From Nitrospirota bacterium (GTDB lineage Bacteria; Nitrospirota; Thermodesulfovibrionia; Thermodesulfovibrionales; UBA1546), in contig JACPZK010000005.1 of the NCBI GenBank assembly GCA_016195565.1, forward strand, positions 1 through 64,000: a stretch of DNA of 64,000 bases, written 5' to 3'. A program made the position numbers and the translations under genes. This document shows positions 40,688 to 50,335 of the stretch, in pieces. Positions within the stretch are counted from its first letter, which is position 1, and each line of letters begins with the position of its first letter. The notes beneath the pieces are model-generated. The model saw nothing but the letters and a program-made list of their open reading frames with translations, searched no databases and was not told where the DNA came from.

Positions 40688-43600
40688 ATGACAACTCTTA
40701 ATAAGACCAAAAACAAACTTTTCAGGGCCATATCAATAGCTTTGATATTTTTACATACAGCGGTCTTTGCCGCTCCTCCTGCGTCCAATGAACTGCCCAC
40801 CGGCGGGCAGGTAACGGCAGGGCAGGCGTCCATCACGCAGACCAACGCCAGCATGAACATCAACCAGAGCACAGACAAGGCTGTCATCAATTGGCAGACC
40901 TTCAACATAGGTTCTCAGGCGCAAGTGAATTTCAACCAGCCCTCTGCATCGTCGGCAACATTAAATAGGGTGCTTACGCCTGATGCGAGCCAAATCTTCG
41001 GCAGACTCACCGCAAACGGGCAGGTATTCATCTTAAACCCCAACGGCATCATTTTCGGGCAGGGAAGCAGTGTTAATGTAGGCGGCATTGTCGCCTCCAC
41101 CATGAAAATAAGCGACGCGGATTTCATGAACGGAGTTTACCGCTTTGAAAGGGACGGCTCCACCGGAAGCATACTCAACTATGGAAACATTACGGCAGCG
41201 GACGGCGGCTACATAGCCCTGTTAGCCCCTGAAGTGAGGAACGAGGGCATACTCTCCGCAAAACTCGGCACGGTGGCAATAGGAGCTGGAGATAAAGCCA
41301 CGCTTGACTTCAACGGCGACAGCCTGATAGGCATAACAGTAGAGCCGGCAGCAATAGACACCTTTATAGAGAACAAACACTTAATACAGGCAGACGGCGG
41401 CAGGGTGATAATGAGCGCCTCCGCAGCAAACAGCCTGTTGAGCAGCATAGTAAGCAATGAAGGCGTTATACAGGCGCAGACCATAGGAGAGAAAGACGGC
41501 GTCATCAAACTTCTGGCCGGCATGGAAAGCGGCGGAGTCGTGAAAGTGGGCGGCACTCTGGACGCCTCTGCTCCGAATGGCGGGGATAGCGGATTTATAG
41601 AGACTTCGGGACATAATGTTGAACTGAATAATCCGACCGTTACTGCAGCAGCGCCTTACGGCAAAGGCGGGACATGGCTTATAGACCCGACCGATGTGCT
41701 CATGGATGCGGCATATAATGCCCCGATTGTTGCCTCCTTAAACGCAGGCACCAGTGTAACTGTTGTGCTACCGCAGCAGCAGGGGCGCAACTCGGCGACA
41801 TCACCGTAGCCGCCAACATTGCCAAGACCGCGGGCGCCAATGCAACGCTCACCCTTCGGGCGTACAATAATATTATCGTAAACAGCGGCGTTTCCATCTC
41901 ATCCACCAGCAACAGGCTCAATGTAGTTCTCAACTCCGACTCCGACGCCACCGGCGGCGGCAACATCCAGATGAACAGCGGCTCATCCATCGTTACCAAT
42001 GGCGGCTACATCACCCTTGGCGGCGGTGCAAATCCGGCAACCACAGCGGCGGTGGGCACAGGCGGCGCTGGCGTTAATGATAAATACGGCGTCTATCTTA
42101 ATAACGCAACGCTCAACGCAGGCGCGGGCATTATCAGAATCAGAGGCACAGGCTTTGCCGGAACATCGAGCGCCTACGGCATTTACGCATTGGGCGGAAG
42201 CGTTATTCAAACAACAAGCGGTAATATCACACTTACCGGCACAGGCGGCGCGGGAACAGGCACTAACCGCGGCGTTTATCTCTCCGGCGCAAACACAAAG
42301 GTAACATCCGCAACCGGCGCAATCTCCATTACCGGAACCGGCGCAGGCTTAGGCGCGGGCAATTACGGCATACTCATAGATAACGGCGCAGCCGTAACTT
42401 CCACCGGCTCCGCCAACATCACCCTTGACGGCAGAGGCGCTGGAGCGGCGCAAGGCATATACACTGCTGGTCTCAACAACACCATCGGCGGCGCGACCTC
42501 CACTGGCAATATCACCCTCATCGCAAGGACGGCAACCGGCGCGGACAGCATCTTCCTTTCCGGCCTGACCATACAAGGCACGGGTAATCTTTTGCTTGAG
42601 CCGCTCAATCCAGCAACCACCATCGGCCTCGCAGGCGGCGCAGGCACATTCAACCTTTCCGCCGCCGAACTGGGCTATATCCAGAACGGCTTTGCAAACA
42701 TTACCATTGGCAGGGCGAACGGCACAGGAGCGATAAAGACCGGCGCATGGACAGTTCCGGCATCGGCAAATCTTACGCTGCAAAATCCCGGCGCATCAAG
42801 CGGCGGCATAGCCATAAACGGCGCGCTGACATTGGGTGCAGGAAAGAACCTGACCCTCAACACCACCGGCGCGGTAACCCAGACAGCGGCAATCACCGCA
42901 GCGGGACTTGAACTCCTCGGCACAGGCGGCACATACACCTTAACCAACACCGGCAATGCCATCGCCACCCTTGCGGGAAATACCGGCAGTGTGAGCTACT
43001 CGCAAGCAGGCGGATTGACCATCGGCGCGGTAAATCTCACATCAGGACTGACCGCCTCAAATACAATCCTTGTTCAAACCACAGGTGCAGCCGCAGACAT
43101 CACCCTGAATAACGCGGCAACCGCCAACGGAACCGGCGACGCCCTTGTGCTTGCTGCGGCAAGAAACTTCATCAACAATGCCGGCGCAACTCCGCTGAAT
43201 GCGCCCAATGGAAGATTTCTTGTATATTCCACAGACCCTGCGGCAAACACCTTCGGCGCATTCACCTCGCCGGGCAATTATTTCAACTGTGTTTATGGAA
43301 CATGCACACCTTCCGCATCTCTCGGCAGCAGAATGGTTTACAGCATTACGCCGACCTTGACCGTTACCGCGGATGCGCAGACGCGGCTCTACGGAGACCC
43401 GAATCCGGCATTGACCTATGCAACAAGCGGACTTATTGCAGGCGACACAGCGGCAACGGCGCTCGCAGGCAGCCTTTCAACCGCTGCAACACAGACAAGT
43501 AATGTTGGGACATACACCATTACGCAGGGAACGTTGCTTGGTAGTCTCGGCTACAATATCACCTACATCGGCAATAACCTGACAGTAACCCAACGGCCTA

Positions 43601-44100
43601 TTATAAACACGGACGCAGGCACTATAGATAGGGAGGTCATTCTGCCGGCAGGTACGATATTCGTAGTTGCCCCTCCGCCGCAGGAAAGTTTTGTTAAACT
43701 TGCATTCAATACAGCCGTAACACTAAGCGACAGTAACGCATTATTCGGCAGCGCGCTGGTGAACACTCCCGATGTATTCACCTACACCGAACCCAAAGAG
43801 GTAGTAATACAGATTGAAGTCCTTGTTGATACAACCAGTACATTTACTTTCTCCATACCCAAAGAGGTGGTCATACAGGCTGCCGGAAGCGAAAGCGACG
43901 CCACAACAGCGAAGGCAACGACCACTGACGGCAATCCTTTACCTTCGTGGCTGAGTTTTAATCCTAAGACGCAGACCTTTACAGCGGTAAATGCGCCTGC
44001 GGGGTCACTGCCTATGAAAGTGACTGTGCATTACACCGGCGCTGCGGGAAACGGTTCAGTTGTAGTGACCATAATATGGAAGGGCGCAGCCGTGAAATAA
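40688..44100 (+). pseudogene. TpsA filamentous-haemagglutinin-type exoprotein gene with one frameshift
   Basis: Signal peptide, then the TPS secretion domain: GQASITQTNASMNINQSTDK, VNFNQPSASSATLNRVL and the hallmark ILNPNGIIFGQ. The frame is lost at about 41765: the first part stops at 41809, but the -1 frame reads on without loss of similarity (ATAAAGAQLGDITVAANIA) to 44100. One missing base restores a protein of about 1138 residues. The middle is Gly/Ala/Thr-rich beta-helix; TRLYGDPNPALTYATSGL is an MBG-type repeat, and PSWLSFNPKTQTFT an Ig/cadherin-like end. It may be a real phase-off allele or a sequencing error. Confidence 0.85.
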
Positions 44101-44130
44101 GACCCGAACAAAACACTCTCATACTGAGCC

Positions 44131-44252
44131 TGTCTAAAAAATACTGATTTGTCACCCTGAATTTATTTCAGGGTCTTATAACTCATTGATTTCATTAGAT
44201 ACTGAAACAAGTTCAGCATGACATAATGCACTGTTTTATGAGTTTTTAGACA
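44131..44252. repeat. MITE-like element with TGTCTAAAAA termini
   Basis: TGTCTAAAAA (44131-44140) and TTTTTAGACA (44243-44252) are perfect 10-bp terminal inverted repeats. Inside is CACCCTGAA...TTCAGGGT, itself an inverted repeat. About 122 bases, no ORF; located after tpsA near the edge of the secretion island. Confidence 0.55.
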
Positions 44253-44327
44253 AGCTCTACTTGCCCCCTTTAGCCAAAAGGCGGCGTCTTATTTTCCCAT
44301 AGCGCTTAATTTGACTTGACAGTCTTG

Positions 44328-44382
44328 GGCAGGCGAAGTCAGTCCTTTGTCTATTTCCTGCAAAAAGGTTTTAATGCTCATT
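44328..44382 (-). pseudogene. holA 5'-end fragment behind lptE
   Basis: 55 bases identical to 35703-35757 except for two mismatches; it encodes the start codon and the first 18 codons of HolA (MSIKTFLQEIDKGLTSPA). Its ATG directly follows the lptE stop (TAAATG), the expected position of holA in a leuS-lptE-holA operon. The frame then leaves the HolA sequence. Confidence 0.92.
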
Positions 44383-44990
44383 TATATGCCATATACTATT
44401 CCGGCCCGTATCTCAGAAGCCAGGTTTCTCATGGCAGTTTCCGCTGCCTGCTCCTTTGCCGCAACTATGTTTTCTATATTGCCTGAACCTGAAAAAGATA
44501 CAGTAAAAACCCCGCTATTTCTTAGCTCTTTGACCTTTCCATCGGGGAAAGTAAGAAAGAACCTGGCTTTTATAATCACCTGGTATTCGGATGCTACTCC
44601 TTCTTTTTCTGAAAGAGGTTTAAGGCTGAAATCATTTATTGTGCCGCTTATTACATGCCCTGCACTCTTTGAAATCATTATCCCGTTTCTTATGAGTTCA
44701 TCAGCAAGCGCTTTCTGAAATTTATCTTCTAATTTCGGTTCAAATGTTTTGTTTTCAATCCTGCCTATTTTGACAGAGGTAAAGGGCAGCGTGTCTCTGC
44801 CCTGTAATGTATAACCGCAGCCGGAAAGAGTGAACAGTAAGATGAGCCCAGTAGCCCAGCAGCCCAGTAGAACAGCAGTTAAATAAAAAGTCTTGGTAGT
44901 TGTATCTTCCTGCTGCTCTATTGCTCTACTGCTCTGTTGCTCTGTTGACCCCTTCACTTTTAACTTTGAATTTTTAATTTTTATTTTCAT
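44382..44990 (-). CDS. lptE: LPS-assembly lipoprotein LptE
   Basis: Plug of the LptD barrel that places LPS in the outer membrane. Lipobox FTLSGCGYTLQGRDTL (Cys about 58) and the LptE core KIGRIENKTFEPKLEDKFQK, FTVSFSGSGNIENIVAAKEQ and LASEIRAGI are recognisable. The N-terminal region before the signal helix (KIKNSKLKVKG, EQQSSRAIEQQED) and part of the hydrophobic core are encoded by short tandem repeats (CTGGGCTGCTGGGCTACTGG), giving an unusually long leader. ATG overlaps the leuS stop (ATGA). Confidence 0.83.
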   Translation of the reverse strand: MKIKIKNSKLKVKGSTEQQSSRAIEQQEDTTTKTFYLTAVLLGCWATGLILLFTLSGCGYTLQGRDTLPFTSVKIGRIENKTFEPKLEDKFQKALADELIRNGIMISKSAGHVISGTINDFSLKPLSEKEGVASEYQVIIKARFFLTFPDGKVKELRNSGVFTVSFSGSGNIENIVAAKEQAAETAMRNLASEIRAGIVYGI

Positions 44991-47572
44991 ATTACTATGT
45001 TAACAAGTTTGCCTTTAACAATAAAGACTTTTTTCAGCGCTTTCTTGCCGATAATCTCTTGTATCTTCGGCTCATCAAGCGCTTTCTTTCTGACTTCATC
45101 GTCAGAGATCCCGGCAGGTATCATAATCTTTGCTTTTACTTTGCCGTTAATCTGAATAACGAGTTCTATTTCCTCTTCTTTTGCGATGTGCTCATCCCAT
45201 GAAGGCCATTTCTGTTCAAGTATGCCTTCTTTGTTGCCTATGGATTCCCACAGTTCTTCTGAGATGTGCGGAGAAAATGGAGAGAGCAAAAGCATAAGCG
45301 TCTCAATGCTGAATCTGAATACTTCCCATTCTTCATCTTCCTTAGGCTCAAAAGCGCTTATATCATTCACAAGCTCCATAAGCGCTGCGATCGCTGTGTT
45401 GAAGTGGTATTCGCGCTCCATGTCGTTTGTGACCCGCTTTATGGTCTGATGCGTCTTTCTTAGAAGGCTCATAGCTGATGGCTGATAGCTTGATAGCTCC
45501 TCAATTTTGAATTTTGAATTTTGAATTTTGAATTTATTTTTATACAAGATTCCCCATATCCTGTTGAGGAATCTGTATGCGCCCTCAACTCCCTGATCAG
45601 ACCATTCAAGGTCCCTTTCAGGCGGCGCTGCAAAAAGCGAAAAGAGCCTTGATGTGTCTGCACCGTATCTATTTATCAGGTGGTCAGGGTCAATGACATT
45701 TTTTTTGGATTTTGACATCTTCTCAACCCTTCCTCTCTCAACAGCTTTTCCGCACTTCACGCACTTCTCATCCTTAATATCTTCGGGTAAGAGCCAGCCA
45801 TGCTCAGAACATTTCAATGTCTCCTTGCAGACCATTCCCTGCGTGAGAAGGTTTGTGAAAGGCTCCGGAGAGTTAATGATCCCAAGGTCTTTTATAACAC
45901 GGGTAAAGAACCTTGAATAGAGGAGATGAAGCACTGCGTGTTCAACGCCGCCGACATACTGGTCAACAGGCATCCAGTAACTTATTGGGGATTGGGGATT
46001 GGGGGTTAGGGATTGGAAATTAATCTTTCCATTGTCAACGCAATATGCAATGAAATACCATGATGAATCAACAAATGTGTCCATAGTATCAGTCTCGCGC
46101 CTTGCCTTGCCTTTGCACTCTGGGCAGCTTGTATTTACAAATTTTTCTGACTCTGCAAGCGGTGACCCGCCTGTGCCTGTGAATTTCACATCCTCGGGAA
46201 GGATTACAGGGAGTTCGTCTTCAGGAACAGGAACAACACCGCATTTCTCACAATAAATTATTGGTATTGGCGTTCCCCAGTATCTCTGCCTTGATATTCC
46301 CCAGTCACGGAGCTTGTAATTTATTACCCTTTTGCCTAATCCCTTTTTCTCTATGTGCTTTGCTATCTCTATTCTTGCAACATCACTTCTTAGTCTGCTG
46401 TATGAACTTGAGTCAACGAGAATGCCTTCATCCTCAAAAGCGGCATTGAGTTCGGAGTTTGAAGTTTGGAGTTCGGAGTTTTCAGGCATAATTACAATCT
46501 TAATCGGAAGTTCATACTTCTTTGCAAACTCAAAGTCGCGCTGGTCATGCGCAGGCACTGACATTATAGCTCCTGTGCCGTATTCCATCAGGACGAAGTT
46601 TGCTATGCAGATGGGAATCTTCTCATCATTCGCAGGATTGACTGCATAGTGTCCTGTGAAGAATCCAATCTTTTCATCTTCTTTGCCGTAGCGCTCTTTG
46701 ACTTTTTTAAGCGCTTCTTTATCAGCAGCGAGTTTTTCTGATAACGGGTGTGTGGGTGCAAGGCATACAAATGTTGCGCCAAACAGCGTATCTGCCCTTG
46801 TAGTGAATATCCTGATTTTTTCATCCATTCCGTAAACTTTAAAATCAGCTTCAAGTCCCTCACTCTTTCCTATCCAGTTTTTTTGCATTAAGACAACTTT
46901 TTCAGGCCAGCCCTTAAGCTCGTCACATGCATTTAGAAGGTCTTCTGCATAATGCGTAATACGGAAGAACCATTGCTCCAACTCTTTCTTGATTACGGCT
47001 GTATCGCATCTCCAGCATCCGCTGTCAATAACCTGCTCATTTGCAAGAACAGTCATGCATGAAGGGCACCAGTTCACAAATGATGATTTCCTGTATGCCA
47101 GCCCTTTTTCATACATCTTCAGGAAAAACCACTGATTCCACTTATAGTAATCAGGACTGCATGTCGTAACCTCTCTGTCCCAGTCATAGCTAAGCCCCAA
47201 CTGATTGAGCTGTTTTTTCATATATGTGATGTTTTCGTATGTCCATTTTGCAGGATGGACACCCTCTTTTATCGCGGCGTTCTCAGCAGGCATTCCGAAT
47301 GCATCCCATCCCATCGGATGTATTACATTGAATCCCCTCATTTTCTTGTATCTTGCTATAACATCACCGATGGCATAGTTCCGCACATGGCCCATGTGTA
47401 TTTTTCCTGAAGGGTAGGGGAACATCTCAAGGCAGTAAAATTTCTTTTTTGAAGAGTCCTGTTCTGTTTTAAAAATATTTCTCTCAGCCCAATACTTCTG
47501 CCACTTCAGCTCAACTTTTTGCGGGTCGTATCTTTCTTCCAAAGCAGTCTGTCTCCTTTTAATTTCAGGCAT
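44987..47572 (-). CDS. leuS: Leucyl-tRNA synthetase
   Basis: Class I synthetase, 861 residues. HIGH motif in FPYPSGKIHMGHVRNYAIGD (about 51-70), a CP1 editing domain with TRADTLFGATFVCLAP, zinc-like Cys clusters (CEKCG, CPECKGKA, CGKAVE) and KMSKSKKNVIDP (about 617). Three in-frame inserts come from the dispersed repeats: NSELQTSNSELNAAFE (46440-46490 region), INFQSLTPNPQSPISY (45970-46020) and KFKIQNSKFKIEELSSYQPS (45470-45540). They sit in loops, so activity is probably kept. lptE overlaps its stop. Confidence 0.96.
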   Translation of the reverse strand: MPEIKRRQTALEERYDPQKVELKWQKYWAERNIFKTEQDSSKKKFYCLEMFPYPSGKIHMGHVRNYAIGDVIARYKKMRGFNVIHPMGWDAFGMPAENAAIKEGVHPAKWTYENITYMKKQLNQLGLSYDWDREVTTCSPDYYKWNQWFFLKMYEKGLAYRKSSFVNWCPSCMTVLANEQVIDSGCWRCDTAVIKKELEQWFFRITHYAEDLLNACDELKGWPEKVVLMQKNWIGKSEGLEADFKVYGMDEKIRIFTTRADTLFGATFVCLAPTHPLSEKLAADKEALKKVKERYGKEDEKIGFFTGHYAVNPANDEKIPICIANFVLMEYGTGAIMSVPAHDQRDFEFAKKYELPIKIVIMPENSELQTSNSELNAAFEDEGILVDSSSYSRLRSDVARIEIAKHIEKKGLGKRVINYKLRDWGISRQRYWGTPIPIIYCEKCGVVPVPEDELPVILPEDVKFTGTGGSPLAESEKFVNTSCPECKGKARRETDTMDTFVDSSWYFIAYCVDNGKINFQSLTPNPQSPISYWMPVDQYVGGVEHAVLHLLYSRFFTRVIKDLGIINSPEPFTNLLTQGMVCKETLKCSEHGWLLPEDIKDEKCVKCGKAVERGRVEKMSKSKKNVIDPDHLINRYGADTSRLFSLFAAPPERDLEWSDQGVEGAYRFLNRIWGILYKNKFKIQNSKFKIEELSSYQPSAMSLLRKTHQTIKRVTNDMEREYHFNTAIAALMELVNDISAFEPKEDEEWEVFRFSIETLMLLLSPFSPHISEELWESIGNKEGILEQKWPSWDEHIAKEEEIELVIQINGKVKAKIMIPAGISDDEVRKKALDEPKIQEIIGKKALKKVFIVKGKLVNIVI
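45470..45540 (-). repeat. AAAATTCAAAATTC-type repeat inserted in leuS
   Basis: TTTTGAATTTTGAATTTTG tandem words plus TAGCTGATGGCTGATAGC units within leuS. Related coding inserts in the same gene lie at 45985-46018 (GGGATTGGGGATTGGGGG) and 46442-46485 (GAGTTCGGAGTTTGAAGTT). Confidence 0.75.
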
Positions 47573-47662
47573 TTATTATAAATGTGCGAGAGGAAGAATG
47601 ACAAGGGAGGAGAGCAGGAGCAATGAAAATTCTTAATAAAATCAGGAAATTTCAAAAACTGC

Positions 47663-47711
47663 TTGACAGTCCATCATTTTTATAGTATCGTATGTTTAGA
47701 AAGTTCTAAAC
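47663..47711 (+). promoter_or_regulatory. Promoter with perfect palindromic operator for the GbsR operon
   Basis: TTGACA (47663-47668), 17-base spacer, TATCGT (47686-47691). Immediately downstream, at the expected transcription start, is GTTTAGAA-AG-TTCTAAAC (47694-47711), a perfect 8+2+8 palindrome. The operon encodes a GbsR/MarR-type regulator as its second gene, so autoregulation at this site is likely (inference). Confidence 0.65.
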
Positions 47712-47733
47712 AAAAAGAATAAGGGAGGATTGC

Positions 47734-48087
47734 ATGACAGAGACATGCTACTTCTTGACAGGGCTTTTGGTTTGTTCGGTTGTTACATTTAGCATAATAG
47801 CGGTTATGCACAAAAGTTTTTCGATTATGATGGTAGATCTTTGTGAAGGCGAGGCAAGGGCACGTTTCTGGACAGTGGCTGTTGAGGCATGGTTTTTTCT
47901 TTGGGGCATAAGCGCAGCATTGAAGTGGTGTCCCGAAGGGACTACTGACAGGCAGTTGTTTTTTGCAGCAATTAACCAGATTAAGAGCGGTTTGAACGGC
48001 ACATCAAGTGCAATAGTAATGTTTTCAGTAGGACTGCTTGCTTTTGTCCTGATTAGGAAATTTAAAGGGCGTGAAGAAGAAGCTTAA
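47734..48087 (+). CDS. Hypothetical small membrane protein
   Basis: A 117-residue protein with three predicted membrane helices (about 5-28, 46-66, 88-110) and a loop with charged residues (DLCEGEARARF). I recognise no family. GGGAGG precedes the ATG. First gene of an operon with a GbsR-type regulator and an NAD-binding SDR protein, all behind the palindromic operator. Confidence 0.65.
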   Translation: MTETCYFLTGLLVCSVVTFSIIAVMHKSFSIMMVDLCEGEARARFWTVAVEAWFFLWGISAALKWCPEGTTDRQLFFAAINQIKSGLNGTSSAIVMFSVGLLAFVLIRKFKGREEEA

Positions 48088-48097
48088 AGGAGGCAAT

Positions 48098-48622
48098 ATG
48101 AGCAATCAGTTTACAGATGTACGCGAAGGTTTGATGGAGGCTGTGGGGAGAATAACTTCTTTCTGGGGTTTCAGCAAGATAATGGGGCAGATGTACGGAT
48201 TGCTGTATCTTTCTTCCAAGCCATTAACGCTGGATGAAATGTCAGAAAGCATTTCTGTAAGTAAGGGCAATGTCAGCATAAACATAAGGGCTCTTGAGCG
48301 ATGGAATATGGTTAAGCCTGTTTGGGTTAAAGGAGATAGAAAGGACTATTATGAGGCTGAGACTGATTTCTGGAAGATTGTAAAGGGGGTATTGAGGGAA
48401 AGAGAAAAGAAGGAATTTGATCAGGCACTGGCATCTGTGAGCAGCATTTTGAAGAAATCGGAGGATATTCATAAGAGTTCAAAAAATGCCGAGACTGCAT
48501 TCACAATAGAAAGACTTAAAAAACTTGAAGACTTCATTATGACAATAGATAAGCTGGCAGGTGTTTTATTAACAATAGAAGACCTTAAAAGAAAATTTTT
48601 AGGTCTTTCTAAAAAGAAATAG
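48098..48622 (+). CDS. GbsR/MarR-family transcriptional regulator
   Basis: A 174-residue winged-helix regulator: FWGFSKIMGQMYGLLYLSSK, then the recognition helix region LTLDEMSESISVSKGNVSIN and the wing WVKGDRKDYYEAE, which define the GbsR subfamily; helical C-terminal dimerisation half. GGAGG five bases before ATG 48098 makes this the start, not the in-frame GTG at 48071. The likely operator is at 47694-47711. Confidence 0.87.
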   Translation: MSNQFTDVREGLMEAVGRITSFWGFSKIMGQMYGLLYLSSKPLTLDEMSESISVSKGNVSINIRALERWNMVKPVWVKGDRKDYYEAETDFWKIVKGVLREREKKEFDQALASVSSILKKSEDIHKSSKNAETAFTIERLKKLEDFIMTIDKLAGVLLTIEDLKRKFLGLSKKK

Positions 48623-48631
48623 GAGGTCATT

Positions 48632-49573
48632 ATGAACTCTAAACAAATTCATATAGTGACAGGAGCCTTTGGATTTTCAGGAAAATATATCGCCGGGCGC
48701 CTACTCGATGCAGGTTATGAGGTGCGGACGCTGACCAATTCTCCGCATCGTGAAAATCCCTTCGGAGGCGGAATAAAGGCTTACCCCTATAACTTTGATA
48801 ATCCTAAAAAACTTATTGAATCATTACAAGGGGTTTCTGTTCTCTACAACAACTACTGGGTAAGATTTAATTGTAGGGATTTTTCTTATGCAAAAGCTGT
48901 TGAAAATACATTGAAGCTTTTCGACGCGGCAAAGAAGGCTGGTATAAAACGAATAGTCCACGTCAGCATAACAAATCCATCAGGAGATTCTCCCTTTGAA
49001 TATTTCAGTGGGAAGGCAAAAATTGAAAAAGCGCTGATAGAATCTGGAATCTCCTATGCCATTCTCAGACCGGCTGTTCTCTTTGGCAAAGAGGATATTT
49101 TGATAAACAACATTGCCTGGTTCTTAAGGCGATTTCCTGTATTCGGAGTTTTCGGCGACGGCAATTATCGCCTACAGCCGATTTATGTTGATGACCTTGC
49201 AAAGCTCGCAGTTGAACAGGGGCAGAAGACTGAAAATTGCGTTATTGATGCAATCGGGCCTGAAACATTTACGTATCGAGAGTTGATTGAGGAAATAGGT
49301 GATGCCATAGGAAAACGAAGACTTATTCTGTATATTCCACCTCCTCTGGGTTATCTTATAGGTTCAATCGTTGGTAAAATATTCGGCGATGTAACGATTA
49401 CACGCGATGAGATAGACGGGCTAATGGCTGACCTCCTCTATACAAAGTCCCATCCAACAGGGAAGACAAGACTTAGTGACTGGGTAAACAAGAACGCATC
49501 CACACTCGGAATTCATTACAGCAGTGAACTTGCGAGAAGGAAGGATAGAGAGAAATCTTATGAGAAGTTGTAA
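48632..49573 (+). CDS. NAD(P)-binding SDR-family protein (NDUFA9/NmrA-like)
   Basis: Atypical short-chain dehydrogenase/epimerase fold, 313 residues. Dinucleotide motif VTGAFGFSGKYIAGRLL (about 9-25), then RIVHVSITNPSGDSPFEYF and GKAKIEKALIESGISYAILR. The YxxxK catalytic pair is replaced by FEYFSGKAK (Tyr-Phe-Ser-Gly-Lys, i.e. YxxxK preserved in form). Similar proteins act as complex-I accessory or quinone/nucleotide-sugar enzymes; substrate unknown. Co-transcribed with the GbsR regulator (nine-base gap, AGGAGG). Confidence 0.8.
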   Translation: MNSKQIHIVTGAFGFSGKYIAGRLLDAGYEVRTLTNSPHRENPFGGGIKAYPYNFDNPKKLIESLQGVSVLYNNYWVRFNCRDFSYAKAVENTLKLFDAAKKAGIKRIVHVSITNPSGDSPFEYFSGKAKIEKALIESGISYAILRPAVLFGKEDILINNIAWFLRRFPVFGVFGDGNYRLQPIYVDDLAKLAVEQGQKTENCVIDAIGPETFTYRELIEEIGDAIGKRRLILYIPPPLGYLIGSIVGKIFGDVTITRDEIDGLMADLLYTKSHPTGKTRLSDWVNKNASTLGIHYSSELARRKDREKSYEKL

Positions 49574-49590
49574 ATAAGAGTGTAAAGAGA

Positions 49591-50004
49591 CTAAGCAACA
49601 ATATATTTAAAATTAAGCACTTCGCTGATTAACTTAAAATCCTTCTCATTTTTTGTAATTAGGACTGCGCCTATGTCTCTGACAGAAATGGCTATGAGAA
49701 TATCAGCAAGAAGGCTTTTGATTCTTAAGGGGTCGATTTTCTCATCAAGTCTCAGCTTTCGCATTATATCCCCTGCAACATACCATTGTCTTTCAGTTAC
49801 AGAGATAACACTAAAATTATTCTTTATCTGCTCTATGAGTTTTTGTTCCTTTGGGTCGTATGCGCCCGAGAGAAGTTCCATCAGGACTACAGAACTGAAT
49901 GTAATATGATAAACTCGGTTCAGGCTTATGAATGTGTCGTAAACAGTGCCTTTTCTGAAATGTTCTATGAGAAAGGAAGTATCAAAGACAGCCCTCTGCC
50001 TCAA
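49591..50004 (-). CDS. PIN-domain ribonuclease toxin (VapC)
   Basis: A 137-residue PIN protein: Asp in AVFDTSFLIEHF, Glu in VVLMELLSGAY, Asp in SLLADILIAISV and Asp in LITKNEKDFKLI. It overlaps the antitoxin gene by four bases (ATGA) and shares VRDIGAVLITKNEKDF-type ends with the toxin at 22725 (VRRIGAFVVTQNKIDF), so the two loci are related modules. Confidence 0.88.
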   Translation of the reverse strand: MRQRAVFDTSFLIEHFRKGTVYDTFISLNRVYHITFSSVVLMELLSGAYDPKEQKLIEQIKNNFSVISVTERQWYVAGDIMRKLRLDEKIDPLRIKSLLADILIAISVRDIGAVLITKNEKDFKLISEVLNFKYIVA

Positions 50005-50198
50005 TTAAGACCCTCGAATTTGAATTTCCCCTTTGTCTGCTCGATAAGCCTTCTCATCTTTTCCTGATATATGACATCAGAAAGAGCAGTTTCTACAGCT
50101 TCTGTCTCTGTCTTTGCCCCAAGTATTTTCTGGGCATCCTTGATTAAAGTTTCATTAAGCCTGAAATGTTTTGCCGTTTTTTTAATTACAGTCTGCAT
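50001..50198 (-). CDS. VapB-type antitoxin
   Basis: A 65-residue antitoxin starting MQTVIKKTAKHFRLNETLIK with a GAKTETEAVETAL helix and a basic/aromatic tail (KGKFKFEGLN). GGAGG just upstream of ATG 50198 excludes the longer frame from 50228. Two matching palindromes lie in the promoter. Confidence 0.8.
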   Translation of the reverse strand: MQTVIKKTAKHFRLNETLIKDAQKILGAKTETEAVETALSDVIYQEKMRRLIEQTKGKFKFEGLN

Positions 50199-50216
50199 GT
50201 TAACCTCCATTCTTAC

Positions 50217-50258
50217 TTGTATATACAATTTAAGATATTGTAGCTACAATGTCAAGGG
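50217..50258 (-). promoter_or_regulatory. vapBC promoter with two TTGTA-N2-TACAA operators
   Basis: On the minus strand TTGACA (50258-50253), a 17-base spacer and TAAATT. A perfect palindrome TTGTAGCTACAA lies in the spacer (50238-50249, extended to 14 bp), and TTGTATATACAA (50217-50228) lies just after the -10. Centres are 21 bases apart, two helical turns. Confidence 0.7.
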
Positions 50259-50335
50259 CTTTTAGCTGTTTGGTGGTAATTGTGTGCATGATTACGGCTG
50301 ATGCGAGGAAGTTAGTTATTAGAGAATTGCTTATT

